A DNA stretch of 64,000 nucleotides from Janibacter hoylei PVAS-1 (lineage in GTDB: Bacteria; Actinomycetota; Actinomycetes; Actinomycetales; Dermatophilaceae). Numbering within the stretch: position 1 is the stretch's first letter; every line of letters begins with the position of its first letter. Positions 8,202 through 18,397 of this stretch are shown one piece after another. The stretch spans positions 1 to 64,000 of the forward strand of contig NZ_ALWX01000005.1 of assembly GCF_000297495.1 (NCBI RefSeq), read 5' to 3'. The notes below the pieces were generated by a model. That model ran no database searches, was not told the origin of the DNA, and saw only the letters and a list, made by a program, of their open reading frames with translations. The position numbers were made by a program, and so were the translations under genes.

Positions 8202-9740
8202 ATGCGTGTACGTACGTCGATGTCCCGGTGGTTCTTTGCCGCCGTCCTGACCATGTTCGGTGCCGTGGCCGGTGCGCCGTCGTCGTCCGCCGCAGAGATC
8301 GAGTCGGGGGGACCGCTCACCTCGATCGACATCTCGCCGGTGCTCAACTGCGACGTGCGCTACGAGGGCGACGTGATGGGTGAGTGGTACGACGACATCG
8401 CCTGCGGCACCTTCGTCGCCTTCGACGACCGGCTCTTCGGCCCCGAGAGGGTCCCGGCGGGTGGCGATGCCACCCTGGTCGACAACTACGAGCCCTTCAC
8501 CGCGGTCTCGCAGAGCGGGCCGACCGGGGCCGGAACGAGTGCCAGTCCCTACACCGTCACCACGACGGTCGGTCTGGGTGACACCGGGGCGACGCTAACG
8601 CAGGTCGACACCTACGTCGCCGGGGCGACCGCCTACCGGACGGACATCCGCATCACCGGCGGTGCGACCACCGGTGATGCCGTGGTCTTCCGCGGTGGCG
8701 ACTGCTACCTCCAGGACAGCGACTTCGGGCTCGGGCAGGTCCTCGACGGCAACTCCCCGGTCTGCAAGGCGCAGCCTGACTCCGTCAACCCCGAGCGGGT
8801 CGAGGGCATGCGGCCACTGAGCAGCGGTGCCGCCTACATCGAGGCCGGGTACAACCAGGTGTGGGAGGCGATCGGCAGAGGCGAGATGCTGCCCAACACC
8901 TGTCGCTGCGACGAGCGGATCGACAACGGCATCGCGATCTCGTGGACTCGGGAGATCAGCCAGGGCGCCACCGTGACGCTGTCGAGCCTGACCTTCTTCT
9001 CACCCGTCGGCACGACTCCGCTCACCGTGAGCAAGACGGTTGACCAGTCCGAGGTGTCGGCCGGCTCCGAGGTCACCTACACGATCCGGGTCTCCAATCC
9101 CGGGGCGACGAGCCAGGTCGTGAGCTCGGTGACTGACTCGCTGCCCGCCGGGTTCACCTACGTGCCGGGCTCGACGACCGGCGCGACGACGAACGACCCG
9201 ACGGGCACCACCGACCTGACGTGGACGGATGACATCGAGGTACCTGCGGCGACGGGCGACACCCCGGGCTCGGTGTCGTTGAGCTTCCGGGCCACCGTCT
9301 CCGACGTCGCAGGGACGTACACCAACACGGCCAGTGCGACGGGCGAGGGCGTGACCGTCGTCGCCGCCGAGGACACCGCCCCGGTCACCGTCACGGCAGC
9401 GAGCCCGACGACCGCCACCTCGACGACCTCGACCTCCACCTCGACGACATCGTCGAGCAGCACGTCGACGAGCACCACCTCCACCTCGACCAGCTCCACC
9501 CCGACGTCGACGACGACGAGCGACCCGACGGCGACCACGAGCCAGCCGACCTCGACGACGACCGGGGGGCCGACGGCGACCGTCTCCGGTGGCCCGGAGA
9601 CACCTGACGTCGTCCAGACCGACGGTGGGCCGATGGACTCCGCGTCAGGCGGCGCACTCGTGGTCCTCGCCGGTGCGGCCGGTCTGGGTCTGCTGCTCGC
9701 CCTGCGGTGGAGCGTGATGCGGCCGAGCCGACGCCACTGA
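8202..9740 (+). CDS. secreted DUF11-type surface protein with Thr/Ser stalk and C-terminal membrane anchor
   Basis: About 512 residues. GGAGG lies 5 nt before the ATG at 8202, which fixes the start. Order: signal peptide (about 1-33, ending SSSAA), a unique domain of about 260 residues with several cysteines (NCDVRYEGD, IACGTF, GGDCYLQDSD, CRCDERIDNG), a DUF11/beta-sandwich repeat (TVSKTVDQSEVSAGSEVTYTI to NTASATGEG), a low-complexity Thr/Ser stalk (about 405-465), then one membrane segment GALVVLAGAAGLGLLLAL and a basic tail. No LPXTG motif precedes the anchor. Likely a cell-surface protein; function of the unique domain is not recognised. It is divergent from the GH3-type lipoprotein gene. 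Confidence 0.8.
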   Translation: MRVRTSMSRWFFAAVLTMFGAVAGAPSSSAAEIESGGPLTSIDISPVLNCDVRYEGDVMGEWYDDIACGTFVAFDDRLFGPERVPAGGDATLVDNYEPFTAVSQSGPTGAGTSASPYTVTTTVGLGDTGATLTQVDTYVAGATAYRTDIRITGGATTGDAVVFRGGDCYLQDSDFGLGQVLDGNSPVCKAQPDSVNPERVEGMRPLSSGAAYIEAGYNQVWEAIGRGEMLPNTCRCDERIDNGIAISWTREISQGATVTLSSLTFFSPVGTTPLTVSKTVDQSEVSAGSEVTYTIRVSNPGATSQVVSSVTDSLPAGFTYVPGSTTGATTNDPTGTTDLTWTDDIEVPAATGDTPGSVSLSFRATVSDVAGTYTNTASATGEGVTVVAAEDTAPVTVTAASPTTATSTTSTSTSTTSSSSTSTSTTSTSTSSTPTSTTTSDPTATTSQPTSTTTGGPTATVSGGPETPDVVQTDGGPMDSASGGALVVLAGAAGLGLLLALRWSVMRPSRRH

Positions 9741-9755
9741 CGCGGGGCGGCAGAC

Positions 9756-11025
9756 TTAGCCGTCGGCGAGAGCAGCCGGGCGCACGACGAGGACAACTTG
9801 GTCGCCGCCGACGCGCGTGAGCACGATGGTCGCGCTCTCGCCGGACCCTGCGCCGCGGCCGATCTTCAGCTGCTTGCGCAGCTGGTCCTCGTCGAGCCGG
9901 ATCCCGCGCTTCTTGACCGTCAGCCCGGTGATGCCGCGCTCGCGCAGCCAGGCGCGCAGGCCCTTGACGGTGAAGGGCATCGCCTCGAGGACCTCGTAGC
10001 GGCGGGCGTGGCCGAGGTCGAGCGCCTGATCGCTCGTGACGTAACCCAGGCCGGTCTCGAGCTCGATGCCCGAGACCGCGCCGGTGACGGTGCCGATGAG
10101 CCCGGCCCGCGTGACCGCACGGTCGGCCTCGTAGAGCCAGGTGCCCGTGTCGTCGAGGGAGTGCGCGACGCCGGGGTCCTCCTCGCAGGTGCGCTGGTCG
10201 ACCTCGACGGGCGGGGCCCCCTTGCGCAGGACGCGGGCGGACCGGCCGGCCTCCTTGACGAGCGGCCCCCACCAGACGGTGCACTCGAGGACGGTGCCCT
10301 GCCACGAGGTCCACTGGGCCTCGGTGCCGAGCGGTGGGATGTCGTGGGGGAGCGACGGGGAGAGCTTGGCCCCGGTCGCGGGCACGTCGCGGGCGACGGA
10401 GAGCACGAAGTCCCACGACGGTGAGATCTCGTCGAGCCGGAAGACCCGTCGGGTGCGCCCGGAGCGGTCGGCCACGCCCGGGGTGCGGCGGGCGGGGTCG
10501 AGCCACACGCCGGCGCGGGAGCGAAGGGGGGTCCAGCGGCGCCTCGAAGTCCTCGGCCACGCCCGTGCGCGCCCGGCTGTCGGGCCACGGCCGCAGGTTG
10601 ACGTCGGCAATGGCGGCAGTGAGCGGGTCGGCGTCGACGCCGTGGACGGTGACGCCGAGAGCGCTCATCGCCATTGCGTCCGAGCCGATGCCGCAGCCGA
10701 GGTCGTGGACCGTCGCGAGGCTCGCCGCGGCGTAGCGGCCGGCGTGGGTGGCGGCGACCTCGAGCCGGCTGGCCTGCTCGAGGCCGTCGGGGGTGAAGAG
10801 CATGCCATCGGCGAACTCGCCGAACTTGTCGCGGGCCCGGCCCTGGAGGCGCTTCTGCGTCATCAGGCCGGCGGCCTGCTCGGCGGTGAGTCCATCCCTG
10901 CGCAGGCGGTCGGTGACCGTGACGGCCTCCGCCTCCGTGTACTCGGGGAGATCGTGCAGGTGGGCATGCCCCTCGGGGGAGGCGAGCCAACGCACGGTCT
11001 GGATGTCCACAGGCGCATTGTCCAT
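9756..11025 (-). CDS. class I SAM-dependent methyltransferase with THUMP-like C-terminal domain (one frameshift)
   Basis: Reconstructed length 422 residues. The N-terminal helical region (QTVRWLASPEGHAHLHDL) is followed by the SAM-binding motif VHDLGCGIGSDAMAM and HGVDADPLTAAIADVN, then WLDPARRT, which resembles the THUMP-like family. The C-terminal part (GLRAWLRERGITGLTVKKRGIRLD...IVLTRVGGDQVVLVVRP) matches the THUMP domain-like module of actinobacterial class I methyltransferases. The two halves are in different frames; the joint is the G6 run at 10525-10530 (C6 in the gene), and removing one base gives a continuous EAPLDPLRSRAGVWLDP. The substrate is probably RNA, but this is inferred only. 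It lies divergently next to the groESL promoter. Confidence 0.8.
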
Positions 11026-11057
11026 GGTGGGTGCCCGATCCGCAGCCGCCACCCTCG

Positions 11058-11084
11058 CTGGCACTCGGGTTGACCGAGTGCCAA
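11058..11084. promoter_or_regulatory. CIRCE operator 1 (HrcA site), containing the groES -35
   Basis: CTGGCACTC (11058-11066), a 9-nt spacer and GAGTGCCAA (11076-11084) match the CIRCE consensus TTAGCACTC-N9-GAGTGCTAA. The spacer contains TTGACC (11070-11075), an excellent -35 box. TAGATT at 11094-11099 is the matching -10, 18 nt away. HrcA bound here would cover the -35. Confidence 0.9.
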
Positions 11085-11103
11085 ATGGCGTCCTAGATTG
11101 ATC

Positions 11104-11130
11104 TTGGCACTCACCACTGGCGAGTGCCAG
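11104..11130. promoter_or_regulatory. CIRCE operator 2 (HrcA site)
   Basis: TTGGCACTC (11104-11112), 9 nt, then GAGTGCCAG (11122-11130). It lies just downstream of the -10 box TAGATT, so it covers the expected transcription start. With operator 1, HrcA would clamp both sides of the promoter. Paired CIRCE sites before groESL are known in actinobacteria. Confidence 0.9.
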
Positions 11131-11213
11131 ATGCCACGGTTGGACGACCCCCGCGACGGCGCCCGGCCAGGCTTCGCCCCAGAACTCACATTCGTCCCAC
11201 AGAAGGAGTCACC

Positions 11214-11510
11214 GTGTCGGTTTCCATCAAGCCGCTCGAGGACAGGATCGTCGTCAAGGGCATCGAGGCGCAGCAGACCACCGCCTCCGGCCTCGTCATC
11301 CCGGACACCGCCAAGGAGAAGCCGCAGGAGGGCGAGGTCGTCGCCGTCGGCCCCGGCCGTTTCAACGACGACGGTGACGAGCGCGTCCCGATGGACATCT
11401 CCGTCGGCGACCGCGTCATCTACTCCAAGTACGGCGGCACCGAGATCAAGCACGGTGGCGAGGAGTACCTCATCCTCTCCGCCCGCGACGTGCTCGCGAT
11501 CCTCGCCTGA
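11214..11510 (+). CDS. groES: co-chaperonin GroES
   Basis: 98-residue co-chaperonin (Cpn10) that caps GroEL. The sequence shows [46 protein letters not shown] (mobile loop and roof region) and the C-terminal [28 protein letters not shown]. The GTG start at 11214 is preceded by GAAGGAG at a normal distance and by a leader of about 100 nt from the CIRCE-controlled promoter. It is followed by a GC-rich hairpin and then groEL. Confidence 0.97.
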   Translation: MSVSIKPLEDRIVVKGIEAQQTTASGLVIPDTAKEKPQEGEVVAVGPGRFNDDGDERVPMDISVGDRVIYSKYGGTEIKHGGEEYLILSARDVLAILA

Positions 11511-11532
11511 GCACTGCGCACGACACACAGCT

Positions 11533-13214
<1,682 letters not shown>

Positions 13215-13226
13215 CGTCCGACCCCA

Positions 13227-13268
13227 CGAAGGGGGGCGGCGCACCGATCCGGTGCGCCGCCCCCTTCG
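13227..13268. terminator. strong bidirectional terminator after groEL, built from CGAAGGG arms
   Basis: The left arm begins CGAAGGGGGGCGGCGCACCG and pairs with the right arm ending CCCCCTTCG around a short loop near 13248. The left arm has G6 where the right arm has C5, so the hairpin is perfect if one G is an over-call, matching the errors in coding genes. Confidence 0.85.
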
Positions 13269-13417
13269 TCGTCCGCCGGTGCTCTGAGAGGTCGCCCGTC
13301 TCGGAGGGGGGAGTCCGGTGGGCGTGTCGTGCTCGGTACGCGTCGGTATGCCGCACGACACGCCCACCTGATGTGTCGGACCGGGCGTGGCCTGACTGCT
13401 CGAAGGGACCTTGACGC

Positions 13418-13440
13418 CACTATTCACATAGTGAATAGTG
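13418..13440. promoter_or_regulatory. palindromic operator overlapping the padR promoter
   Basis: Arms CACTATTCAC (13418-13427) and GTGAATAGTG (13431-13440) are perfect inverted repeats separated by 3 nt. TTGACG at 13411-13416 could be the -35, and AATAGT at 13434-13439, inside the right arm, the -10 (17-nt spacing). The GTG at 13447 then begins 7 nt after the -10. AT-rich dyads of this kind overlapping the promoter are typical of PadR-type autoregulation. Confidence 0.75.
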
Positions 13441-13446
13441 GCCCTC

Positions 13447-13981
13447 GTGACGACCGGACACGTGCTCATGGGGCTGCTGAGCAGGGGGGCCGCAGCACGG
13501 GTACGACCTGAAGCGTCACCACGACGAGCTGCTCCCGGCGGCGCGACCGATGGCCTTCGGGCAGGTGTACGCGGCGCTGGGGCGGCTCGCCGGCAAGGGG
13601 CTCGTGGCCGAGGCGACGACGGAGCAGGGGAGCGGCCCGGAGCGGCTCGTCTACGAGCTCACCGACGCCGGCCGCGCGGAGGTGGACGCCTGGGCAGGAG
13701 CCCCGGACGGTCCCGGCGAGCACGTCGCCAACCCGCTCGCCACCAAGGTCGCGGTCGCCCTGCTCGTGGGTGGACCCGACGCCGCCGCGACCTACCTGCG
13801 CCGCCAGCGCGCGGCCCACCTCGAGCGCATGCGCTCGCTGACCCGCGACAAGCGGGAGGCGAAGGGGGACCTGCACCGGGTCCTCGCCGCCGACTACGCA
13901 CTGAGCCACCTCGACGCCGACGTCCGGTGGATGGAGGACGCGCTCGAGCGCGTCCACGACCTCGAAGGGGAGCAGGGATGA
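13447..13981 (+). CDS. PadR-family transcriptional regulator (one frameshift)
   Basis: Winged-helix repressor, 177 residues after removing one G from the G6 run near 13485-13490. The corrected N-terminus reads TTGHVLMGLLSRGPQHGYDLKRHHD, the classic PadR opening, then MAFGQVYAALGRLAGKGLV (recognition helix and wing) and YELTDAGRAEVDAW. The C-terminal half (LERMRSLTRDKREAKGD onward) is the helical dimerisation domain of PadR-s2/Vir-type proteins. A further GTG in frame at 13438 lies inside the operator palindrome; the downstream GTG fits a leaderless start. Its stop overlaps the ABC ATPase ATG by 4 nt, so it probably represses its own exporter operon; the inducer is unknown. Confidence 0.87.
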
Positions 13982-14682
13982 CGACACCGCACGAGGGCCA
14001 CGCGCTACCCGTCGACGCGACAGGCGTCGTGCACGACTACGGGCGTCGGCCGGCGCTGCGCGGCGTCGACCTGTCGGTCGCGGAGGGAGAGCTCGTCGCG
14101 GTCACCGGGCCGAGCGGCTCCGGCAAGTCGACGCTCCTGCACGCCCTCTCCGGGGTCATCCGGCCGGACGAAGGGGAGGTGAGGGTCGGTGACCGTGCGG
14201 TCACCTCGATGTCGGAGGACGAGCGCTCGCGACTGCGCCGCACGCAGGTCGGCGTGCTCTTCCAGTTCGGGCAGCTGCTCGACGAGCTGACCCTGGCCGA
14301 CAACGTCGCCCTGCCGCTGCTGCTGGAGGGGCGCCGGCGGGGCGAGGCGCTCGAGACGGCCGGGGCCTGGCTGGCCCGGGTCGGCATCGGGGACCTGGCC
14401 GATGACCTGCCGACGCAGGTGAGTGGCGGGCAGGCCCAGAGGGCCGCCCTCGCGCGAGCGCTCGTGACCAACCCGGGGGTGCTCTTCGCCGACGAGCCCA
14501 CCGGGGCGCTCGACTCGCGCGCCGGCGAGTCTGTCATGGAGCTCATCACCGACGTCGCCGCCGAGGAGGGGCTGACGGTCGTCCTCGTCACCCACGACGC
14601 CCGCATCGCGGCCTACGCCGACCGCGAGGTCATCCTGCGCGACGGCCGGCTCGACGTCGACGACACGGCGCCGGTCCGATGA
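13978..14682 (+). CDS. ABC transporter ATP-binding protein (LolD/MacB-type)
   Basis: 234-residue ATPase. Walker A GPSGSGKSTLLHAL, Q-loop VLFQFGQLLDELT, signature VSGGQAQRAALARAL, Walker B VLFADEPTGALDS and switch His in VLVTHDARIAAYAD are all present and complete. The Q-loop and DEPTGALDS form match the MacB/LolD (type VII) group that pairs with FtsX-like permeases. Overlaps padR upstream (ATGA) and the permease gene downstream (ATGA). Confidence 0.93.
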   Translation: MTTPHEGHALPVDATGVVHDYGRRPALRGVDLSVAEGELVAVTGPSGSGKSTLLHALSGVIRPDEGEVRVGDRAVTSMSEDERSRLRRTQVGVLFQFGQLLDELTLADNVALPLLLEGRRRGEALETAGAWLARVGIGDLADDLPTQVSGGQAQRAALARALVTNPGVLFADEPTGALDSRAGESVMELITDVAAEEGLTVVLVTHDARIAAYADREVILRDGRLDVDDTAPVR

Positions 14683-16163
14683 GCCTCGCGTGGTCGGAGG
14701 CGGCCCGGCTCGGGGCGAAGGGAGGCCCCGCAGACCGGTTGCGCCGTGGCCTGATGCTCGTCTGCTCCGCACTGGGGGCGGTGCTCGCGGCCGCGGCCGC
14801 CACCGTGCCGTCGCAGTGGGGTGAGGGCGTCGGCAACTCCTCGGTGCTCGGCCTGCTGCTCGTGGACCGCGACGTCTCGGTTGGGGTGCTGGTCGCCCTC
14901 CTCGTCATGGCGCTGCCCGTGGCCCACCTGGCGGTCCAGGCCGTGCAGGTCGGGGCGCCCGCGCGCGACCGGCGGCTCATGGCCCTGAGGGCTGCTGGCG
15001 CGACCCTCGCCGACGTGCGGCGGGTCGTGCGCACGGAGGCGCTGGTCTGGTGCTCCCTCGGTGCCGCGCCGGGTCTCGTCACCTACGTCGCAGCCCTGCG
15101 CGTCGCGCCGCACGTGCTGCAGGTCCAGTACGCAGATCGCGAGGACGAGGTGCGAGGGAGCGGCGAGCTGGCCGGCACCGTGCCCGTGCTCGGGCTCGAC
15201 GTCTGGCCGCACCCGCTCGTGCTCGTGGCGGCAGCAGCCGCCATCCCGTGCCTCGCCTCGCTGCTCGTGCCGCGTGTGGTCCGACGGGCGCCGGTGCTCG
15301 CGTCGGCCCCGCCCCCGGACGGGCGCCCGATGAGTCCGCGGCTCGCCGCGATCTACCTCGGCAGCGCCGTGGTGGCCGGGGCCTGCGTGCTGGCGATGAT
15401 CTTCGTCCCCGTGGCCGGCGACAGCTGGCAGGGCGAGGTGATGGGGTGGCTCTTCGTCCCCTTCGTGCTCGCGACCTTCGTCCTGGGGCTGTGCACCCTC
15501 GTCGTGCTCGCCTCCGGTACGGCGGCCCGGGTGGGCCGGGTCCTGGTCCGTCGGGGTGGGGCCGTGGGTCTCCTCGCGGGGCGCCGGATGCAGGCGCAGC
15601 CGGGTCTGGCCTCCCGGTCAGCGGTCTCCCTCGTCCTCGTCGGCTTCGTCGCCGGTCTGGCCGTCCCGCTGCAGGGTGTCATCGAGTCCGAGTACATGGC
15701 GCAGCGGACCGATGGCGGGTCCATCGTCTACAGCGTGCCTACGCTCGACCTGCTCTACTACTCGCTGCCGGTCGTCGCCGCGCAGGTGCTGGCCGTGGTG
15801 GCCGGCGGGCTCGCCGCGATCGGTCTGCTCGTCGCCGTCGCCGAGCAGGTCTCGCTGCGAGGCGCCGACCTGGCCAGGCAGGTGGCCCTGGGGGTCCCAC
15901 GTCGCGTCATCCGCACGGCACTGGTCGTCGAGACGGCCACCCCAGCCGCCGTTGTGACGACGGTGGCGCTGCTCCTCGGCGCGGCTGTCCCGGTGCTCTC
16001 GGTGACGCTCACCGGCAATGCCTCACTCCTGGGCCGGGTCGAGTGGGCTCGGCTCGCCGGGATCTGGGTGGCTCTGCTGGCCGCGGTCGGCCTCGCGGCG
16101 TGGGTCGGGGGCCGTGCGCTGCCGAGCGCCACCGGTGCTCGACGGATCCGCGACCGGGAGTGA
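14679..16163 (+). CDS. FtsX-like ABC transporter permease
   Basis: 494 residues with around 8-10 hydrophobic segments. It carries repeated FtsX-type cores: a region at about 60-130 with RRLMALRAAGATLADVRRVVRTEALV (coupling helix) and a C-terminal one (ADLARQVALGVPRRVIRTALVVETATPA) that also ends in a coupling-type helix. Length and duplicated layout match actinobacterial PadR-linked exporters with one large permease. Substrate is unknown; such systems often export antimicrobial or lipid-like compounds. Intact frame. Confidence 0.85.
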   Translation: MSLAWSEAARLGAKGGPADRLRRGLMLVCSALGAVLAAAAATVPSQWGEGVGNSSVLGLLLVDRDVSVGVLVALLVMALPVAHLAVQAVQVGAPARDRRLMALRAAGATLADVRRVVRTEALVWCSLGAAPGLVTYVAALRVAPHVLQVQYADREDEVRGSGELAGTVPVLGLDVWPHPLVLVAAAAAIPCLASLLVPRVVRRAPVLASAPPPDGRPMSPRLAAIYLGSAVVAGACVLAMIFVPVAGDSWQGEVMGWLFVPFVLATFVLGLCTLVVLASGTAARVGRVLVRRGGAVGLLAGRRMQAQPGLASRSAVSLVLVGFVAGLAVPLQGVIESEYMAQRTDGGSIVYSVPTLDLLYYSLPVVAAQVLAVVAGGLAAIGLLVAVAEQVSLRGADLARQVALGVPRRVIRTALVVETATPAAVVTTVALLLGAAVPVLSVTLTGNASLLGRVEWARLAGIWVALLAAVGLAAWVGGRALPSATGARRIRDRE

Positions 16164-16185
16164 CCCCGTTCGCGCGAAGGGAGTG

Positions 16186-17388
16186 TCAGGCCGTGACGAT
16201 GACGCGGACCTCGACGGTCTCGGGCAGGTCGCGCAGGCGCTGCTCGGTGTCGGCGGGCAGGCCGCTCGCCAGGTCGGTGACGGCGTAGCCGTACTCGCCC
16301 TTGGTGCTCAGCTGCTGGCTGTCGATGTTGACGTCGCCCTCGGAGAGGATCGTGTTGACCCGGGCGAGGACACCGGGGACGTTCTTGTGCAGGTGGAGGA
16401 TGCGGGTGCCGCCGTCGGCGACCGGTGCCGCGACCGCCGGGACGTTGACCGACATGGTTGTCGCACCGGTGCTCGCCCAGTCGCGCAGCTTGCCGGAGAC
16501 GTAGCGCCCGATGTCGAGCTGGGCCTCCTCGGTGGACCCGCCGACGTGGGGGGTGAGGATGACGTTGGGGATGCCCTGCAGGCAGTTGTGGAAGGGGTCG
16601 CCCGCCTTCTTGGGCTCGCTCGGGAAGACGTCGACGGCCGCGCCGGCGATGTGCCCCGACAGGAGGTTGTCGCGCAGCGCCTCGAGGTCGACGACGAAGC
16701 CGCGCGAGAGGTTGAGGAAGAGGCTGCGCGGGCGCATCTTGGCAAACTGCTCGGCGCCGAAGTTGCCCGCATTGCCCGCGCGGCCGTCGACGTGGAGGGT
16801 GATCGTCTCGCAGGTCTCGAGCAACTCGTCGAGGGTCTCGCACTTCTTGGCATTGCCGAGCGGGAGCTTGTCCTCGAGGTCGTAGAAGGACACGTGCATG
16901 CCGAAGGCCTCGGCGACGACCGACAGCTGGGCGCCGATGTTGCCGTAGCCGATGATGCCGAGGGTGCGTCCGCGGACCTCGTGCGCGCCCTTCGCCGACT
17001 TGTCCCAGACGCCTGCGTGGAGCGCGGCGTTCTTGTCCGTCAGGCGGCGGGCCAGCGAGATGATCTCGCCGAGCGCGAGCTCCACGACGCTGCGGGTGTT
17101 GGAAAAGGGGGCGTTGAAGACGACCGTGCCGGCCTGGGCGGCGGCGTCGAGGTCGATCTGGTTGGTGCCGATGCAGAAGGCGCCGATGGCCTTGAGCTCG
17201 GGCCGGGCCTCGATGACCGCCCGGGTGACCTTGGTCTTGGAGCGGATACCGACCATGTCGACACCCTCGAGCGCGGCGATCAGCTCGGTCTCGTCGAGCG
17301 CACCGGAGCGGGTCTCGACCTCGAAGCCGGCGTCGGTGAGCGCCTCACGGGCGGCCTCGTGGATGTTTTCCAGCAGCAGAACCTTCAC
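16186..17388 (-). CDS. serA: phosphoglycerate dehydrogenase, E. coli-type with ACT domain
   Basis: First step of serine synthesis, 400 residues. NAD-binding GxGxxG in LGIIGYGNIGAQ, substrate/catalytic segments IRSKTKVTR, FCIGTNQIDL, LNLSRGFVVDLEAL (Arg) and VILTPHVGGSTEEAQ (His). The C-terminal region (ILHLHKNVPGVLARVNTILSEGDVNID) is an ACT domain that senses serine. Length and motifs match the shorter E. coli SerA group, not the 520-residue mycobacterial type with an extra ASB domain. A TACCCT hexamer 6 nt before the GTG (start 17388) suggests a leaderless transcript. Divergent from the racemase-like gene. Confidence 0.95.
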   Translation of the reverse strand: MKVLLLENIHEAAREALTDAGFEVETRSGALDETELIAALEGVDMVGIRSKTKVTRAVIEARPELKAIGAFCIGTNQIDLDAAAQAGTVVFNAPFSNTRSVVELALGEIISLARRLTDKNAALHAGVWDKSAKGAHEVRGRTLGIIGYGNIGAQLSVVAEAFGMHVSFYDLEDKLPLGNAKKCETLDELLETCETITLHVDGRAGNAGNFGAEQFAKMRPRSLFLNLSRGFVVDLEALRDNLLSGHIAGAAVDVFPSEPKKAGDPFHNCLQGIPNVILTPHVGGSTEEAQLDIGRYVSGKLRDWASTGATTMSVNVPAVAAPVADGGTRILHLHKNVPGVLARVNTILSEGDVNIDSQQLSTKGEYGYAVTDLASGLPADTEQRLRDLPETVEVRVIVTA

Positions 17389-17485
17389 GTCGGCAGGGTA
17401 TGCCCGCCCCCGATGCGACCTCGCACGCGCCCGCCATGCGGAACCAAGGCCCCACGGGCGCAGGGCCGCTGGCTAGGGTGTGGGC

Positions 17486-18181
17486 ATGCGTCTCCTGGGT
17501 GTCCTCGGTGGAATGGGCTGGTCGGCGACGGCGGAGTACTACCGCCGTCTCAACGAAGGGGTCGAGGCCCGGCTCGGGGGCCTGCACAGCGCCCGGGTGC
17601 TCATCCACAGCGTCGACTTCCAGGCCGTCGACGACGCAGACGAGTCCGGCGACTGGGACGCGATGGCCGACATCCTCGTCGAGGCCGCCCGGAGCCTGCG
17701 CGCCGGTGGCGCCGAGGGCATCCTCCTGGCCGCCAACACGATGCACGCGGTCGCCGACCGCATCTCGGCGGACCTGGACATCCCCTTCTTCCACATCGCC
17801 GAGGCCACGGCCGAGCGGGTGGCCGGCGCCCACCAGCGCCGGGTCGGTCTGCTCGCGACGGCGACGACGATGGGGGGCGACTTCTACACGACCCCCTTCG
17901 AGCGGCGCGGGATCGACGTCGTCCTGCCGGACCCGGCCGACCGGCCGGAGGTCGACCGGATGATCTACGAGGAGCTCGTCCCCGGGATCATCAAGGACAG
18001 CTCGCGCAAGGAACTGCGGCGGATCATGCAGGGCATGGCCGATCGGGGCGCCGAGGGCGTCGTGCTCGCGGGCACCGAGCTCGGGCTGCTGCTCGAGGAG
18101 GACGACTGCCCGGTGCCGCTGCACGACACCACGGCCGTGCACGTCGACGAGGCGCTCACCTGGATGCTCGCGGAGGGCTGA
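17486..18181 (+). CDS. YgeA-like aspartate/glutamate racemase family protein lacking both catalytic cysteines
   Basis: 231 residues, aligning end to end with E. coli broad-specificity racemase YgeA: LLGVLGGMGWSATAEYYRRLNEGV, LGGLHSARVLIHSVDF, AGGAEGILLAANTMHAVAD, DFYTTPFERRGIDVV, GVVLAGTELGLLL and the C-terminal DTTAVHVDEALTWML. In YgeA the two acid/base cysteines lie in LCTNTMH and GCTEIGLL. Here the positions read LAANTMH and AGTELGLL, so both are replaced (Ala and Gly). The rest of the pocket (NTMH, TE) is kept. It may be a binding protein, or an enzyme with different chemistry. TAGGGT lies 6 nt before ATG 17486, giving a leaderless start. Divergent from serA. Fold confident, activity unknown. 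Confidence 0.85.
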   Translation: MRLLGVLGGMGWSATAEYYRRLNEGVEARLGGLHSARVLIHSVDFQAVDDADESGDWDAMADILVEAARSLRAGGAEGILLAANTMHAVADRISADLDIPFFHIAEATAERVAGAHQRRVGLLATATTMGGDFYTTPFERRGIDVVLPDPADRPEVDRMIYEELVPGIIKDSSRKELRRIMQGMADRGAEGVVLAGTELGLLLEEDDCPVPLHDTTAVHVDEALTWMLAEG

Positions 18182-18386
18182 CCCTTCGAGACGGTCGCTG
18201 CGCGACCTCCGGGTCCTGAGGAGCGAGTCCGCGCAGCGGGCGAGTGTCTCGAAGGGCAGGGGCCGTGGGTGGTGGAGACGGTCGCTGCGCGACCTCCTCA
18301 GGGGCCGTGGGTGGTGGAGACGGTCGCTGCGCGACCTCCGCGCCCTCAGGAGCGAGTCCGCGCAGCGGGCGAGCTTCTCGAAGGGC
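18182..18386. repeat. intergenic repeat cluster with CCCTTCGAGAC / GTCTCGAAGGG ends
   Basis: A 75-bp element runs from CCCTTCGAGAC (18182-18192) to its inverted copy GTCTCGAAGGG (18246-18256) and contains GGTCGCTGCGCGACC near the left end and GTCCGCGCAGCGGGCG near the right end. Two more partial copies follow, each joined by GGCCGTGGGTGGTGGAGACG, the last ending CTCGAAGGGCAGGG near 18386. Related sequence occurs at 44026-44097 and 46534-46571. No convincing gene lies here. This resembles the widely dispersed REP-like intergenic repeats of actinobacteria; some pieces form strong hairpins and could terminate transcription between the convergent neighbours. Confidence 0.85.
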
Positions 18387-18397
18387 AGGGACCGTGG

